From NCBI GenBank assembly GCA_017937925.1, contig JAGBCQ010000019.1:1-64000 (forward strand): a stretch of 64,000 bases of DNA, in the 5' to 3' direction. This stretch comes from Paraprevotella sp. (GTDB taxonomy: Bacteria > Bacteroidota > Bacteroidia > Bacteroidales > Bacteroidaceae). Below, piece after piece: positions 26,276-35,529 of this stretch; the stretch's first letter is position 1; every line of letters begins with the position of its first letter. Under the pieces are notes generated by a model. It did no database searches and was not told the DNA's origin. It saw only the letters and a list, made by a program, of their open reading frames with translations. The translations under genes were made by a program, and so were the position numbers.

Positions 26276-28756
26276 ATGGCTAATAAACCCTATCAGTCTA
26301 ACGAGTTCCAGGAAGAACAAGAGTCCGGTTTTGATTACCGTATGATTATTGATGCCGTTATCTTGAATTGGCATTGGTTCTTGATTTCAATTATTGTTTG
26401 TGTTACTGCAGCGTTTTTGTATCTGCGTTATCAGTCTCCCGTTTATACATCTTATTCCAAAGTGTTGATTAAGGAGGACGACCCATACAAAAGAGCGCGT
26501 TCGAGCAGTATGGCTGATTTTTCTCAACTCGGTATTGTAACAAATAGTTACGGTTTTGAAAATGAGTTAGAAGTAATTGGAAGTAAAAGTCTTGCCAAAC
26601 GTGCTGTAACCAACTTGAAACTTTATGTGCAATATGCTTACGAAGGACGAGTGCGCGATCAGGACCTTTATCGTGACACACCGCTGTTGGCAGATATGTC
26701 CGGTGCTGATTTAGAGGCATTGTCCGGTACTCTGTTTTTAAGAGTGAAAAAGGATGGTGAAGTGTATAAAGTAGAGTTTGATACGCCGGAGGGTAAGAAA
26801 ACAGCTGAAGTGAAGTCTTTCCCTGCGCGTGTGAAGACACATTATGGTTGGGTGTCTCTCGATCCGAATCCGAAAGTTAAGAACTTTGATACACGTACCT
26901 TATTTATATATATATATAAGCCGACTGTAATGGGTAACGTTTATCAAGCGAGAACTTCAGTGGCACCCATTAACGATATGACAACGATTGCCCGTTTGTC
27001 AATGAACGAAACACGTGCCGAGCGTGCCATAGATTATTTGACCGAACTGATTCGTGTATATAATGAGGACGCTAATGAGAATAAGAATGAAGTGGCGTTG
27101 AAAACAGAGGCTTTCATTAACAAGCGTATTAAGATTATTGATGCGGAGTTAGGTTCTACTGATACTGAATTGGAGACTTATAAGAAACGTAATCAGTTGG
27201 TTAACCTGACGTCGGATGCACAAGCTGCATACAAAGGTGTTGAAGAATACCAAGCTAAGCAGATTGAGTTGCAAACGCAGATGATGTTGGTGAAGTCCTT
27301 GAAGGAGTTTGTTGACAATCCTTCCAATTACATGGAAATAATTCCTGCGAACATCGGTTTGACCGATGCGTCACTGAATAAAGTGATAGCCGACTATAAC
27401 TTACGTGTCATGGAGCGTAACCGTTTGATGAAGACTGCCCATGAAAGTTCGCCGGTGGTGACAACAATCAGTAACGCTATCTCAACGATGTATCCGGGAA
27501 TCCGTCATTCTTTGTCTTCGGTTTATGAGAATTTACGTTTACAAAAGCGTAGTGTGGACGAGCAATACAATGCCTTTATTGGACGTTTGTCTGATGCACC
27601 GACACAAGAGCGTGTATTGACTGATATGAGTCGTCAACAGTCGGTAAAAGCTGCACTTTATCAAATACTTTTGCAAAAACGTGAGGAGAATGCCATATCT
27701 TTAGCGTCAACGGTTGACAAGGCGCAAGTGATTGATATGCCTGAGACAGCAGGAGTCCCCATTTCGCCTAATCGTAAGATGATTCTGCTCATCGGTTTGT
27801 TGGCGGGCGTAGCGATTCCGGCTGTTTGGATTTGGTTGTGTAATGTGTTACGCTATCGTATAGAAGGACGTAACGACATTGAGAAACTTACGGCGTTGCC
27901 TATATTGAGCGATATTTTTGTAGCAGGCGAGTTGCGTAAGGGACAAAGAAGCATTGTCGTGCGCGAGAATAGTAATGATATGATGGAGGAAACTTTCCGA
28001 AATCTTCGTACCAATCTTGGTTTTGTAATGACTAAGGATGAACGTGTGTTGCTTTGTACGTCAGTGATGCCGGGAGAGGGTAAGACATTCGTTTCTACCA
28101 ACTTAGCCATGAGTATGGCACTGATGGGACGCAAGGTGTTGCTTGTTGGTTTGGATATTCGTAAGCCGCGTTTGGCAAAACTCTTTGGCATACATACCGG
28201 TGACAGAGGATTGACAAACTATTTGGCAAGCAGTGATGATACAGACGAATTCTTGCGTGAACAGCTTTTCCCGTCCGGTATGAATGCTAATTTGGACGTG
28301 TTGCCGGCCGGATTGATTCCGCCCAACCCTGCAGAGTTGATTGTGTCTGAACGTCTGGACCAAGCATTCGCACGTTTCCGTGAATGGTATGATTTGATTA
28401 TCATCGATACACCGCCGTTAGGTTTGGTGAGCGATACACTCTCATTAGGACGTGTTGCTGATGCGTCGGTGATTGTGGTACGTTGTGACTTTACATTGAA
28501 ACGTAACTTTGATATGATTAACAGTCTGAACACTGATAACAAGTTGCCAAAGATGAACCTTGTTCTTAACGGTGTTGACTTGAAACAACGTAAGTACGGT
28601 TATTACTATGGTTACGGTAACTATGGTCGTTATGGTAGATACGGCTCATACGGTCATTATGGTCACTATGGTTCTTACGGTCATTATGGCGATGATACCA
28701 GCGTAAGCAAGCGTCGCGGTAAAGGTTGGGTGAGCGAAGAGCGTTTCGATAAGTAA
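26276..28756 (+). CDS. Wzc-type polysaccharide co-polymerase with tyrosine autokinase domain
   Basis: The 826-residue inner-membrane protein joins a Wzz domain (helix near residues 30-50, periplasmic part, GNVR-like region, second helix near 503-523) to a BY-kinase domain: Walker A MPGEGKTFVSTNLA near 597, Walker A' LLVGLDIRKPRL near 622, and Walker B DLIIIDTPPLG near 706. The tail from ~775 to 808 is a run of Y-G-x units (YGYYYGYGNYGRYGRYGSYG and onward), the autophosphorylation cluster. It controls polymerisation and export with the Wza-like protein at 6518. A separate kinase-free Wzz is at 8994. rmlC follows after 19 bases. Confidence 0.95.
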   Translation: MANKPYQSNEFQEEQESGFDYRMIIDAVILNWHWFLISIIVCVTAAFLYLRYQSPVYTSYSKVLIKEDDPYKRARSSSMADFSQLGIVTNSYGFENELEVIGSKSLAKRAVTNLKLYVQYAYEGRVRDQDLYRDTPLLADMSGADLEALSGTLFLRVKKDGEVYKVEFDTPEGKKTAEVKSFPARVKTHYGWVSLDPNPKVKNFDTRTLFIYIYKPTVMGNVYQARTSVAPINDMTTIARLSMNETRAERAIDYLTELIRVYNEDANENKNEVALKTEAFINKRIKIIDAELGSTDTELETYKKRNQLVNLTSDAQAAYKGVEEYQAKQIELQTQMMLVKSLKEFVDNPSNYMEIIPANIGLTDASLNKVIADYNLRVMERNRLMKTAHESSPVVTTISNAISTMYPGIRHSLSSVYENLRLQKRSVDEQYNAFIGRLSDAPTQERVLTDMSRQQSVKAALYQILLQKREENAISLASTVDKAQVIDMPETAGVPISPNRKMILLIGLLAGVAIPAVWIWLCNVLRYRIEGRNDIEKLTALPILSDIFVAGELRKGQRSIVVRENSNDMMEETFRNLRTNLGFVMTKDERVLLCTSVMPGEGKTFVSTNLAMSMALMGRKVLLVGLDIRKPRLAKLFGIHTGDRGLTNYLASSDDTDEFLREQLFPSGMNANLDVLPAGLIPPNPAELIVSERLDQAFARFREWYDLIIIDTPPLGLVSDTLSLGRVADASVIVVRCDFTLKRNFDMINSLNTDNKLPKMNLVLNGVDLKQRKYGYYYGYGNYGRYGRYGSYGHYGHYGSYGHYGDDTSVSKRRGKGWVSEERFDK

Positions 28757-28775
28757 TCAAAACTCTATACTTGAT

Positions 28776-29345
28776 ATGGATGTAATCAAAACAGCAATAG
28801 ATGGCGTGGTCATTATTGAACCACGAATCTTTAACGATGACAGAGGCTATTTCTTTGAGTCGTTCTCACAACGTGACTTCGATGCGCAGGTGCGCACAGT
28901 CCGTTTTGTTCAGGACAATGAGAGCAAGAGTAGTTATGGCGTTTTGCGTGGTTTACACTTTCAGAAGCCACCGTATGCTCAGAGTAAGTTAGTGCGTGTC
29001 ATTAAAGGTGCTGTCTTGGATGTTGCTGTTGATATCCGTAAAGGGTCACCAACCTTTGGAAAGTATGTGGCTGTTGAACTGACAGAAGATAACCATCGTC
29101 AATTCTTTGTGCCACGTGGCTTTGCACATGGTTTTAGTGTACTGTCACCGGAAGTGGTCTTCCAATACAAATGCGATAATTTCTATGCACCTCAACATGA
29201 GGGGGCTATCGCATGGGACGACCCTGACCTAGGCATTGATTGGAGAATCCCTGTGGATAAGGTGATATTGTCGGAAAAGGACAAGCATCACCCCCGCTTG
29301 AAGGACGCTGGGTGGTTGTTTGATTATAACGAGGAGTTGTATTAG
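28776..29345 (+). CDS. rfbC: dTDP-4-dehydrorhamnose 3,5-epimerase
   Basis: RmlC epimerises C3 and C5 of dTDP-4-keto-6-deoxyglucose. The 189-residue cupin has FNDDRGYFFESFSQRDF near 19-35, GVLRGLHFQKPPYAQSKLVR near 56-75 with the catalytic histidine, and FVPRGFAHGFSVLSPE near 110-125. It starts 19 bases after the Wzc gene and probably shares its mRNA. A composite repeat separates it from rmlB. Confidence 0.96.
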   Translation: MDVIKTAIDGVVIIEPRIFNDDRGYFFESFSQRDFDAQVRTVRFVQDNESKSSYGVLRGLHFQKPPYAQSKLVRVIKGAVLDVAVDIRKGSPTFGKYVAVELTEDNHRQFFVPRGFAHGFSVLSPEVVFQYKCDNFYAPQHEGAIAWDDPDLGIDWRIPVDKVILSEKDKHHPRLKDAGWLFDYNEELY

Positions 29346-29498
29346 GAGTAACTCCCTTTGTAAGGAGAATGTCATCCCGACAGAGCGAAGAAGACCCACC
29401 CCCCGGCCCCTCCGCAAGGGAGGGGAGATTGTCATCCCGACAGAGCGAAGCGACGAGGGAACTTTTAAAAGATTATTAAGTGATTTAAATATAAGAAT
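29346..29498. repeat. Composite REP-like element between rmlC and rmlB
   Basis: One composite element in the opposite orientation to those at 19 and 24 kb: GTCATCCCGACAGAGCGAAG, CCCCTCCGCAAGGGAGGGG and a second GTCATCCCGACAGAGCGAAG with CGACGAGGGA, at about 29369-29462. It sits inside a probable operon and could act as a transcript-stability or pausing hairpin. Confidence 0.6.
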
Positions 29499-30620
29499 AT
29501 GGAGTTCAAGAGAAATATTATCATTACCGGCGGAGCCGGATTCATAGGCAGTCATGTAGTACGTCTGTTCGTCAATAAATACGCCGACTATCGTATCATC
29601 AACCTTGATAAATTGACTTATGCCGGAAATTTGGCTAACCTCAAAGATATTGAAGATGCTCCTAATTATGTTTTTGTAAAGGCTGACATCTGCGACTTCG
29701 ATACTATCATGAAGCTGATGGCTGATTATCACGTCGATGGCATCATCCATTTGGCAGCAGAGAGCCATGTTGACCGTAGTATCAAGGACCCATTCACTTT
29801 TGCACGTACCAATGTGATGGGGACACTCAGTTTGTTGCAGGCTGCGAAGTTGTATTGGGAATCACTTCCTGAGAAATATGAAGGGAAACGCTTCTATCAT
29901 ATTTCTACCGATGAGGTATATGGCGCGTTGGAATTGACACATCCGGAAGGCGTTAAGTCTGAAATCAGTGCGCATGAGGTCTATGGAGATGAGTTCTTTA
30001 AGGAAACGACCAAGTACAATCCGCACAGCCCGTATTCGGCATCAAAGGCAAGTAGCGACCATTTTGTGCGTGCTTTCCATGATACATACGGTATGCCTAC
30101 TGTTGTAACAAATTGTTCTAACAATTATGGCCCCTACCAATTCCCTGAGAAGCTAATCCCATTATTTATCAATAATATTCGTCATCGTAAACCGCTCCCT
30201 GTATATGGTAAGGGAGAGAATGTGCGCGACTGGCTCTATGTTGTTGACCATGCGCGTGCCATTGATGTGATTTTCCATGAAGGTAAGATTGCGGACACTT
30301 ATAACATAGGTGGATTCAATGAGTGGAAGAATATAGACATCATAAAGGTGATTATCAAGACGGTGGACCGCTTGTTAGGCAATCCTGAAGGTCATTCGTT
30401 AGAACTTATTACATACGTTACCGACCGTATGGGACACGACTTACGTTATGCTATTGATTCAACGAAATTGAAGAACGAGTTAGGGTGGGAACCCAGTCTT
30501 CAGTTTGAAGAAGGTATTGAAAAGACCGTTCGTTGGTATCTTGACAACCAAGAATGGATGGACAACGTCACAAGTGGCGATTACCAAAAGTATTACGAGA
30601 ATATGTATAGTGGAAGATAG
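29499..30620 (+). CDS. rfbB: dTDP-glucose 4,6-dehydratase
   Basis: RmlB converts dTDP-glucose to dTDP-4-keto-6-deoxyglucose. The 373-residue SDR-type enzyme has the NAD site ITGGAGFIGSH near 8-18, HLAAESHVDRSI, STDEVYG with the catalytic Asp-Glu, and the YSASKASSDH active-site Tyr/Lys segment. The C-terminal domain has GENVRDWLYVVDHARAID. Its product feeds RmlC. It is the last gene of the polysaccharide region; no rmlD follows, so the final reductase must be elsewhere or another dTDP-sugar is made. Confidence 0.96.
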   Translation: MEFKRNIIITGGAGFIGSHVVRLFVNKYADYRIINLDKLTYAGNLANLKDIEDAPNYVFVKADICDFDTIMKLMADYHVDGIIHLAAESHVDRSIKDPFTFARTNVMGTLSLLQAAKLYWESLPEKYEGKRFYHISTDEVYGALELTHPEGVKSEISAHEVYGDEFFKETTKYNPHSPYSASKASSDHFVRAFHDTYGMPTVVTNCSNNYGPYQFPEKLIPLFINNIRHRKPLPVYGKGENVRDWLYVVDHARAIDVIFHEGKIADTYNIGGFNEWKNIDIIKVIIKTVDRLLGNPEGHSLELITYVTDRMGHDLRYAIDSTKLKNELGWEPSLQFEEGIEKTVRWYLDNQEWMDNVTSGDYQKYYENMYSGR

Positions 30621-30914
30621 CAGACCTTTCGCAAATGTTCTTAGAAAGATTTTAAGATGTCATTCTGTTGAAGTAAGCGACGCAGAATGACATCTTTTTT
30701 TGCCTTTTAAATGACAAATTCTCCTCCCTTGTGGAGGGCTTGTGGAGGGTCTTCCATCCTGTCATTCTGACGACCGAAGGGAGGAATCTCTTTTGCATGC
30801 ACGTTAGATCCCTCGTCGCTTCGCTCTGTCGGGATGACATCTTTAGTATTATCGTTAGAAAGGTTGTCATTCAGACGACCGAAGGGAGGAAGAATCTCCC
30901 TTCACAAACCAGAT
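30621..30914. repeat. REP-like repeats; outer end of the left inverted-repeat arm
   Basis: No gene is visible. TGACA-type modules lie at about 30658-30692, 30757-30792, 30808-30842 and 30867-30900, with a CTCCCTTGTGGAGGG hairpin near 30723-30738. From 30867 the sequence is the inverse of that ending near 35866. Confidence 0.6.
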
Positions 30915-31172
30915 AAAAAAAGGAATCAGCCTACCAACCGATAGACTGATTCCATATATTCAAACCTCCCCTCCCTTGTGGAGGGGTCGGGGGAGGGTCC
31001 TCTCCTTCTCCCTTGCGGAGGGGTCGGGGTCTTCTACCAAAGACCTTCGTCCCACTCGTTGCGGATGTTAGCATCTGCATCCATGCCACCACTCGATGAA
31101 CCGCCGGTTGTGGTTCCGTCTAACGAACCGCTGGCAGAAACTTCCAACATACATACGATTTCCATTTCACGT
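30867..31172. repeat. Left arm of a ~300-bp inverted repeat pair
   Basis: This arm holds, from outside in, a TGACA-type module, a terminator hairpin with T-tract, two GC-rich REP-like modules and the last ~46 codons of a small peptide gene. Read on the minus strand it matches 35568-35866 almost base for base, with a 6-base indel and a few substitutions. The 4.4-kb segment between the arms is essentially the secreted EEP gene and its leader. Confidence 0.85.
30915..30953 (-). terminator. Terminator of the left small peptide gene
   Basis: On the minus strand GGAATCAG (30953-30946) pairs with CTGATTCC (30929-30922), with CTA/TAG pairing inside, followed by seven T residues. It lies 81 bases after the small peptide stop. 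The same terminator occurs in the right arm at 35781-35819. Confidence 0.75.
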
Positions 31173-31207
31173 GCCATTACTTTTGGTGCTGTATAATTTA
31201 TTTTCAT
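31034..31207 (-). CDS. 57-residue peptide, left copy of a near-identical pair
   Basis: I do not recognise a named family. The peptide begins MKINYTAPKVMAREMEIVCM, continues with LEVSASGSLDGTT, a Gly/Ser stretch and an acidic end DADANIRNEWDEGLW. It resembles the many small Bacteroidales proteins of form MKKxYxxPxxxVxxM...ML..S, whose role is unknown to me. From codon 15 on, the DNA matches the gene at 35530-35706 with one base change; the first 14 codons differ although the peptide pattern is kept. It has its own -7 box, a leader hairpin and a terminator, so it is an independent gene. Confidence 0.7.
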   Translation of the reverse strand: MKINYTAPKVMAREMEIVCMLEVSASGSLDGTTTGGSSSGGMDADANIRNEWDEGLW

Positions 31208-31244
31208 TGTTATATGAATTGTTAGCGTAATCAATATACGTTTC

Positions 31245-31261
31245 GCTCTTCAAAAGAGAGC
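31245..31261 (-). promoter_or_regulatory. Leader hairpin of the left small peptide gene, shared with the EEP gene
   Basis: GCTCTTCAAAAGAGAGC is itself a short hairpin. It lies just downstream of the -7 box at 31274-31281, so it would be at the 5' end of the mRNA. Its reverse complement, with one extra base, occurs at 31416-31433 in the leader of the divergent EEP gene. Confidence 0.5.
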
Positions 31262-31273
31262 AAATATATTTTG

Positions 31274-31281
31274 CAAAGATA
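31274..31281 (-). promoter_or_regulatory. -7 box (TATCTTTG) for the left small peptide gene
   Basis: A perfect minus-strand TAnnTTTG, 67 bases before the ATG at 31207. The transcript would carry the hairpin at 31245-31261. Confidence 0.6.
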
Positions 31282-31415
31282 CCTAATTTATTGTTTTATA
31301 GAAAGAAAAAACGGAGATAAATTTCTTTTTAACATACTTTTTCCCGCTCCTCAAACTTTTCCTCAAACAAAAGCAATAAATCTTTACACAAACAGAGGCG
31401 TTTTGTGCCGAAATT

Positions 31416-31433
31416 GCTCTCTTTTGAAGAGTG
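31416..31433 (+). promoter_or_regulatory. Leader hairpin upstream of the secreted EEP gene
   Basis: GCTCTCTTTTGAAGAGTGC is the inverted counterpart of 31245-31261 and stands ~49 bases before the ATG at 31482. No perfect TAnnTTTG box is visible ahead of it; the rest of the 270-base divergent gap is AT-rich and without a gene. Confidence 0.45.
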
Positions 31434-31481
31434 CAACCAAACACGAATGAAAACTAATAAATATATTTAAAAACCAATCAA

Positions 31482-34400
31482 ATGAAAAAACTTTTACTAC
31501 TTTGGATGACGGCACTTGTCGTTACAGTGGGGATACAAGCCCAAAGAAGCTACACGTTCAATGCTGTAGCGTTAAATGTCGATGGTTTACCACCAAAAGT
31601 TATTGAAATTCCTATTAACGAAGATGGACCACAGGAATCTGGTTCTACTACTATGGGTGAAAATATTGCTAAATTTGGTTGGGAGATTATAGCTCTATCA
31701 GAAGATTTTAACTATCATAATGAGCTTGTTACGCCATTAGCAAATTATTACAATTCAACTCCAGCAAACACTGAAATTACCGGAGCGTACACAGATACAG
31801 ATGGTTTGGGTTTGCTTTGCTCTAAAACATATACTTTTCAAGAGATTGACAAACAAGCTTGGTCTGAAAGTGATGGCAATTTAACGGGTAATCTATCAGA
31901 AGACAATGGCGCTGACGAAATGATAAATAAAGGTTATCGTTATTTTGCAGTTACTATTGCAAGCGGCGTAGTTATTGATGTATATGCGCTTCATATGGAT
32001 GCTGCGAGTCGTCAGGCTGATATAGATGTACGTAATTCTCAATTAACTCAATTGGCTACGGCGCTTATTAAAAATACAAAAAACAATAAACGCCCAGTAA
32101 TAGTAATGGGTGATACCAACTGTCGCTATACTAGAGAGAAAGTAAAAGAACTATTAATTGATGTCATCAATGCTGAAGATGGTCTTACCATAAAAGATGC
32201 ATGGATAGAATTAACAAGAGGAGGATTATATCCTCAATATTATGGAGACACTTCTAATGCACTGAGTACAGAAATAGTTGACAAGATATTCTACATCAAC
32301 ACAACTGCATCTAATTTAACTCTTAAAGCAAATACTTATAGCGCGAGTGATAAATTAGAACCGACAGACCACAAGCCTGTTGTTGTTAACTTTACAATAA
32401 CAGATTCAAAAGGGACTCCTGCAACCACAAGTGATTGGCAAGTTGAAGGTGGAGAAATTGTTGAAATAGAAGGAAATGTTCTAGATGGCGAGCAAGTGGT
32501 TAGCGGTACAAAATATTATGTTAAGAACGTTGAGACAGGATTGTACTTAAAGTCAGGTGCAATGTGGGGTACTAGGGCTTGCGAAGGTAGTGCCGGTATG
32601 CCTATAAAGTTCAATTTGCAAAACGACGGGAAGTACAATTTAGAAACATTAAGTGGTTCCATTAGTGCTGTAAAAGATCCATACATGGATAATTTAGATA
32701 ATACGACCTGGACTTTAGAAGTTGTAGAAGGTACAGAATATCAGTATTATATCAAATGTAACGAGGGAGCTCTTGCTTCATCTGGAGATGCCGGTAATCC
32801 AGTTTATTGTAAATCCTTTAATTCTGAGGACTCTAAACAAAAATGGATTTTACTTACTGATGAAAGAATGAAAGAGGAAATGACATTAGCTACAGCAAGT
32901 AAACCATTCGATATAACTCCAATGATGGTAAAAGCGGGTGATTTTGACCGTATGGATTTCGACATTAGGGACTCTGGGGAAAAAGCAGGTGAACAATTCT
33001 CTACGTGGGCAACAGATAATTGGCCAGGTTTTACATTCGAAGTAAATTGGGGTGATTCTGATGCAGGGCATAATGGGTACGCTGTATACAATAATACTAG
33101 TGCAGTTACTATCAATCAACCTACTATTGAAAACATGCCTATAGGTACGTATAAAGTTTCTTTTGAAGGTTTCTATAGGGCTATAGCAAAAAATCGTCTC
33201 CTTTTTGGTAGTGATACTGATTATACAATGACTGTAACTGCCAATTTTGGAGGAACAAGTAAGCAGTTAATTCAAAACACCAATACAAGTATTGGAGCAG
33301 CTAAAGAAACTGTTAATCCCTTATTAAGAGACAACGATACCTATAAAACAGAATTTTCTGTAACGACCTCTGCTATAAGTAGCTTAAATTTTTCATTAAG
33401 TAAATCGCAATTCACTTCAGGTTATAGTACTAGAACCAGCTGGGTCGTGATAGATAATATTGTTGTAAAATATTTGGGTGATGGCACGGAAGAAGAAAAT
33501 ACTAACGAAATAAAACAAAGTGTTGCCAATAAGATTAATGAAACAGCAAATAAAGTAGCATTACTTAGTCCGGAAGCTCAAGCTGCTTATGACATTACTA
33601 CAATATTATATCGTTATAACAATGATTTATTGTCATCAGACGGTAGTGTCGAAATAGCGTTAATCAATCAAGCATATGAAATTGCTGTCCTAGCTGATAA
33701 GCAGGCTACAATAAATAATGGCGATGGCGATATCACTTCACTCATCGTAAATCCAAGTTTCGAGGATGGAGTAAACGGTTGGACTATTGGTTGGGGTGCA
33801 GCATCAATGCCTAATACTGACGTAAATATAGCCACAGATGGTACTGACGGTTCGTACTTGCTTAATGTGTACATTGCTGATAACAACTATGTAAATGCGG
33901 CTGCTGTGAATCAAATACTTACCGGTTTGCCAAATGGTCTCTATGAATTAAAGGCTCAGCTTACCTCCTTTGGTCCCGGTGAGGGAGATTTAGCGTCAGA
34001 TGCAACAGGTAATACAGTTTATATTGTAGGAAATGGTTATCACAAAGGGATTGTAGCAGAAACAAAAACAAAATTCAAAGAAGCTACTGTTAATTTCCTC
34101 GTAGTAGATGGGACAGCAAAAATCGGTGTAGTAGGCGGTTACAATGGGATTTATTATTATCCAACAAGCGGATGCTTCTACAAAGCTGATAATTTCCGAC
34201 TTAAATATATATGTGACCCTGCTCATGGTCGTGTTAAATTGGCACTAGACGAAGCAAAAGCAATAACCCTTGATCAATATGGACAAAATGCTTTAGATCT
34301 TAGCGCTTACGAAACAGCGTTTGAAAATAGAACAATCACAGGAGATGGAACAACTGAGGCAAAAGCTATATACGATGCACTTCAAACGGCTTCTAAAACG

Positions 34401-35498
34401 CAAAAAACAGTGAATGCAGATATGACATATGCTATCACAAACCCGAACTTTGAGACGGGTGACTATACAGGTTGGGTTTGTTCAACCGGTGGCGACACTC
34501 AATCTGCGCTACAAGAAAATACCGATTATTCTGTTGCCGGTGCAAACGGAAGATACCTATTTAATACATGGAATAATAATACTGCACAACCATTGACTCA
34601 AACAGTTACTGGATTGGCTAACGGTACATACAAGCTTACCGCTATGGTGGCATCAGACTCAGGCAACAACATTCAACTTACCGCAAACGGAGAAAGTACA
34701 ACTGTTGCTGCCGCATCCGCAAAAAGTCTTGCTGTATTCCCATCAGTAACTTGTGAGGTAACAGACGGAAAGTTAGATATTCAAGTAATGGGCGTTGACA
34801 ATGTTTGGTACAAAGCAGACGATTTCCGTTTGACTTACTTAGGTCGTGAGTTGACTTTGAACGAGACTGATACTAGCATCAGTTATGAAGATGGTTGGTA
34901 CACTTCGGTTGTACTGAATCGTAATGTTAAGGCGAACACTTGGAATACATTTGTAGTACCGTTCAACATGGAGATACCAAGCGGTTGGACCGTTAAGGAA
35001 CTATCAAGCGCGACACAAGTGGATGACGTGATTTCCATGACCTTTAGCGATGCATCCTCTATTGAGGCAGGTACACCGTATATGGTAAAGACTTCCTCAG
35101 CTTGGTCTGGTACTACTATAGAAAATACGGATGTCACATCCGTACTTAATGATGTGGATGCTAGCGGTCTCGTAACTTTCAAGGGTAACTACATCAGTGG
35201 AAACGTTCCGACAGATGCGTTCTTTATCAGTGGTAACAAGTTCTATCAAGCTATTAACGAGAACAACACCCTTAAAGCATTCCGTGGTTACTTTGAAGCA
35301 ACTGGAGCAGCGGGTGTTAACGTATTGAACTTCACTTTCGACGATGAAGTGACAGGTATTGATACAACAGTGGCTGACCCTACAGCAGAAGTCATCGCTA
35401 TCTACAGTCTTGATGGTCGTCGCATCGAAAGTTTGCAACGTGGTGTCAACATCGTGAAGTTGAGCAACGGTAAGACTAAGAAACTCATTGTAAAATAA
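31482..35498 (+). CDS. Large secreted EEP-fold phosphodiesterase (nuclease/sphingomyelinase-like) with adhesive domains
   Basis: The 1338-residue protein starts with a signal peptide (MKKLLLLWMTALVVTVGIQA). Residues ~25-306 form an endonuclease/exonuclease/phosphatase domain with its metal and catalytic residues in order: ALNVDGLP, IIALSEDF, VYALHMDA, VMGDTN, DKIFY and TDHKPV. From ~340 a ricin- or lectin-like region follows, then jelly-roll-like modules near 480-665, 757-910 (NPSFEDGVNGW) and 987-1120 (NPNFETGDYTGW). The C-terminus (IYSLDGRRI...SNGKTKKLIVK) is a Bacteroidetes sorting tail, so it probably sits on the surface. Substrate, nucleic acid or phospholipid, cannot be told. It lies between inverted repeats. 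Confidence 0.8.
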   Translation: MKKLLLLWMTALVVTVGIQAQRSYTFNAVALNVDGLPPKVIEIPINEDGPQESGSTTMGENIAKFGWEIIALSEDFNYHNELVTPLANYYNSTPANTEITGAYTDTDGLGLLCSKTYTFQEIDKQAWSESDGNLTGNLSEDNGADEMINKGYRYFAVTIASGVVIDVYALHMDAASRQADIDVRNSQLTQLATALIKNTKNNKRPVIVMGDTNCRYTREKVKELLIDVINAEDGLTIKDAWIELTRGGLYPQYYGDTSNALSTEIVDKIFYINTTASNLTLKANTYSASDKLEPTDHKPVVVNFTITDSKGTPATTSDWQVEGGEIVEIEGNVLDGEQVVSGTKYYVKNVETGLYLKSGAMWGTRACEGSAGMPIKFNLQNDGKYNLETLSGSISAVKDPYMDNLDNTTWTLEVVEGTEYQYYIKCNEGALASSGDAGNPVYCKSFNSEDSKQKWILLTDERMKEEMTLATASKPFDITPMMVKAGDFDRMDFDIRDSGEKAGEQFSTWATDNWPGFTFEVNWGDSDAGHNGYAVYNNTSAVTINQPTIENMPIGTYKVSFEGFYRAIAKNRLLFGSDTDYTMTVTANFGGTSKQLIQNTNTSIGAAKETVNPLLRDNDTYKTEFSVTTSAISSLNFSLSKSQFTSGYSTRTSWVVIDNIVVKYLGDGTEEENTNEIKQSVANKINETANKVALLSPEAQAAYDITTILYRYNNDLLSSDGSVEIALINQAYEIAVLADKQATINNGDGDITSLIVNPSFEDGVNGWTIGWGAASMPNTDVNIATDGTDGSYLLNVYIADNNYVNAAAVNQILTGLPNGLYELKAQLTSFGPGEGDLASDATGNTVYIVGNGYHKGIVAETKTKFKEATVNFLVVDGTAKIGVVGGYNGIYYYPTSGCFYKADNFRLKYICDPAHGRVKLALDEAKAITLDQYGQNALDLSAYETAFENRTITGDGTTEAKAIYDALQTASKTQKTVNADMTYAITNPNFETGDYTGWVCSTGGDTQSALQENTDYSVAGANGRYLFNTWNNNTAQPLTQTVTGLANGTYKLTAMVASDSGNNIQLTANGESTTVAAASAKSLAVFPSVTCEVTDGKLDIQVMGVDNVWYKADDFRLTYLGRELTLNETDTSISYEDGWYTSVVLNRNVKANTWNTFVVPFNMEIPSGWTVKELSSATQVDDVISMTFSDASSIEAGTPYMVKTSSAWSGTTIENTDVTSVLNDVDASGLVTFKGNYISGNVPTDAFFISGNKFYQAINENNTLKAFRGYFEATGAAGVNVLNFTFDDEVTGIDTTVADPTAEVIAIYSLDGRRIESLQRGVNIVKLSNGKTKKLIVK

Positions 35499-35529
35499 TA
35501 ACCAACTAAACTTTAAAAGCATAATTAAG

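Noticed and set aside
26024..26374. 116-residue leftward frame across the Wzc promoter
   Set aside because: It overlaps both the start of the glycosylphosphotransferase and the Wzc start, and has no recognisable features.
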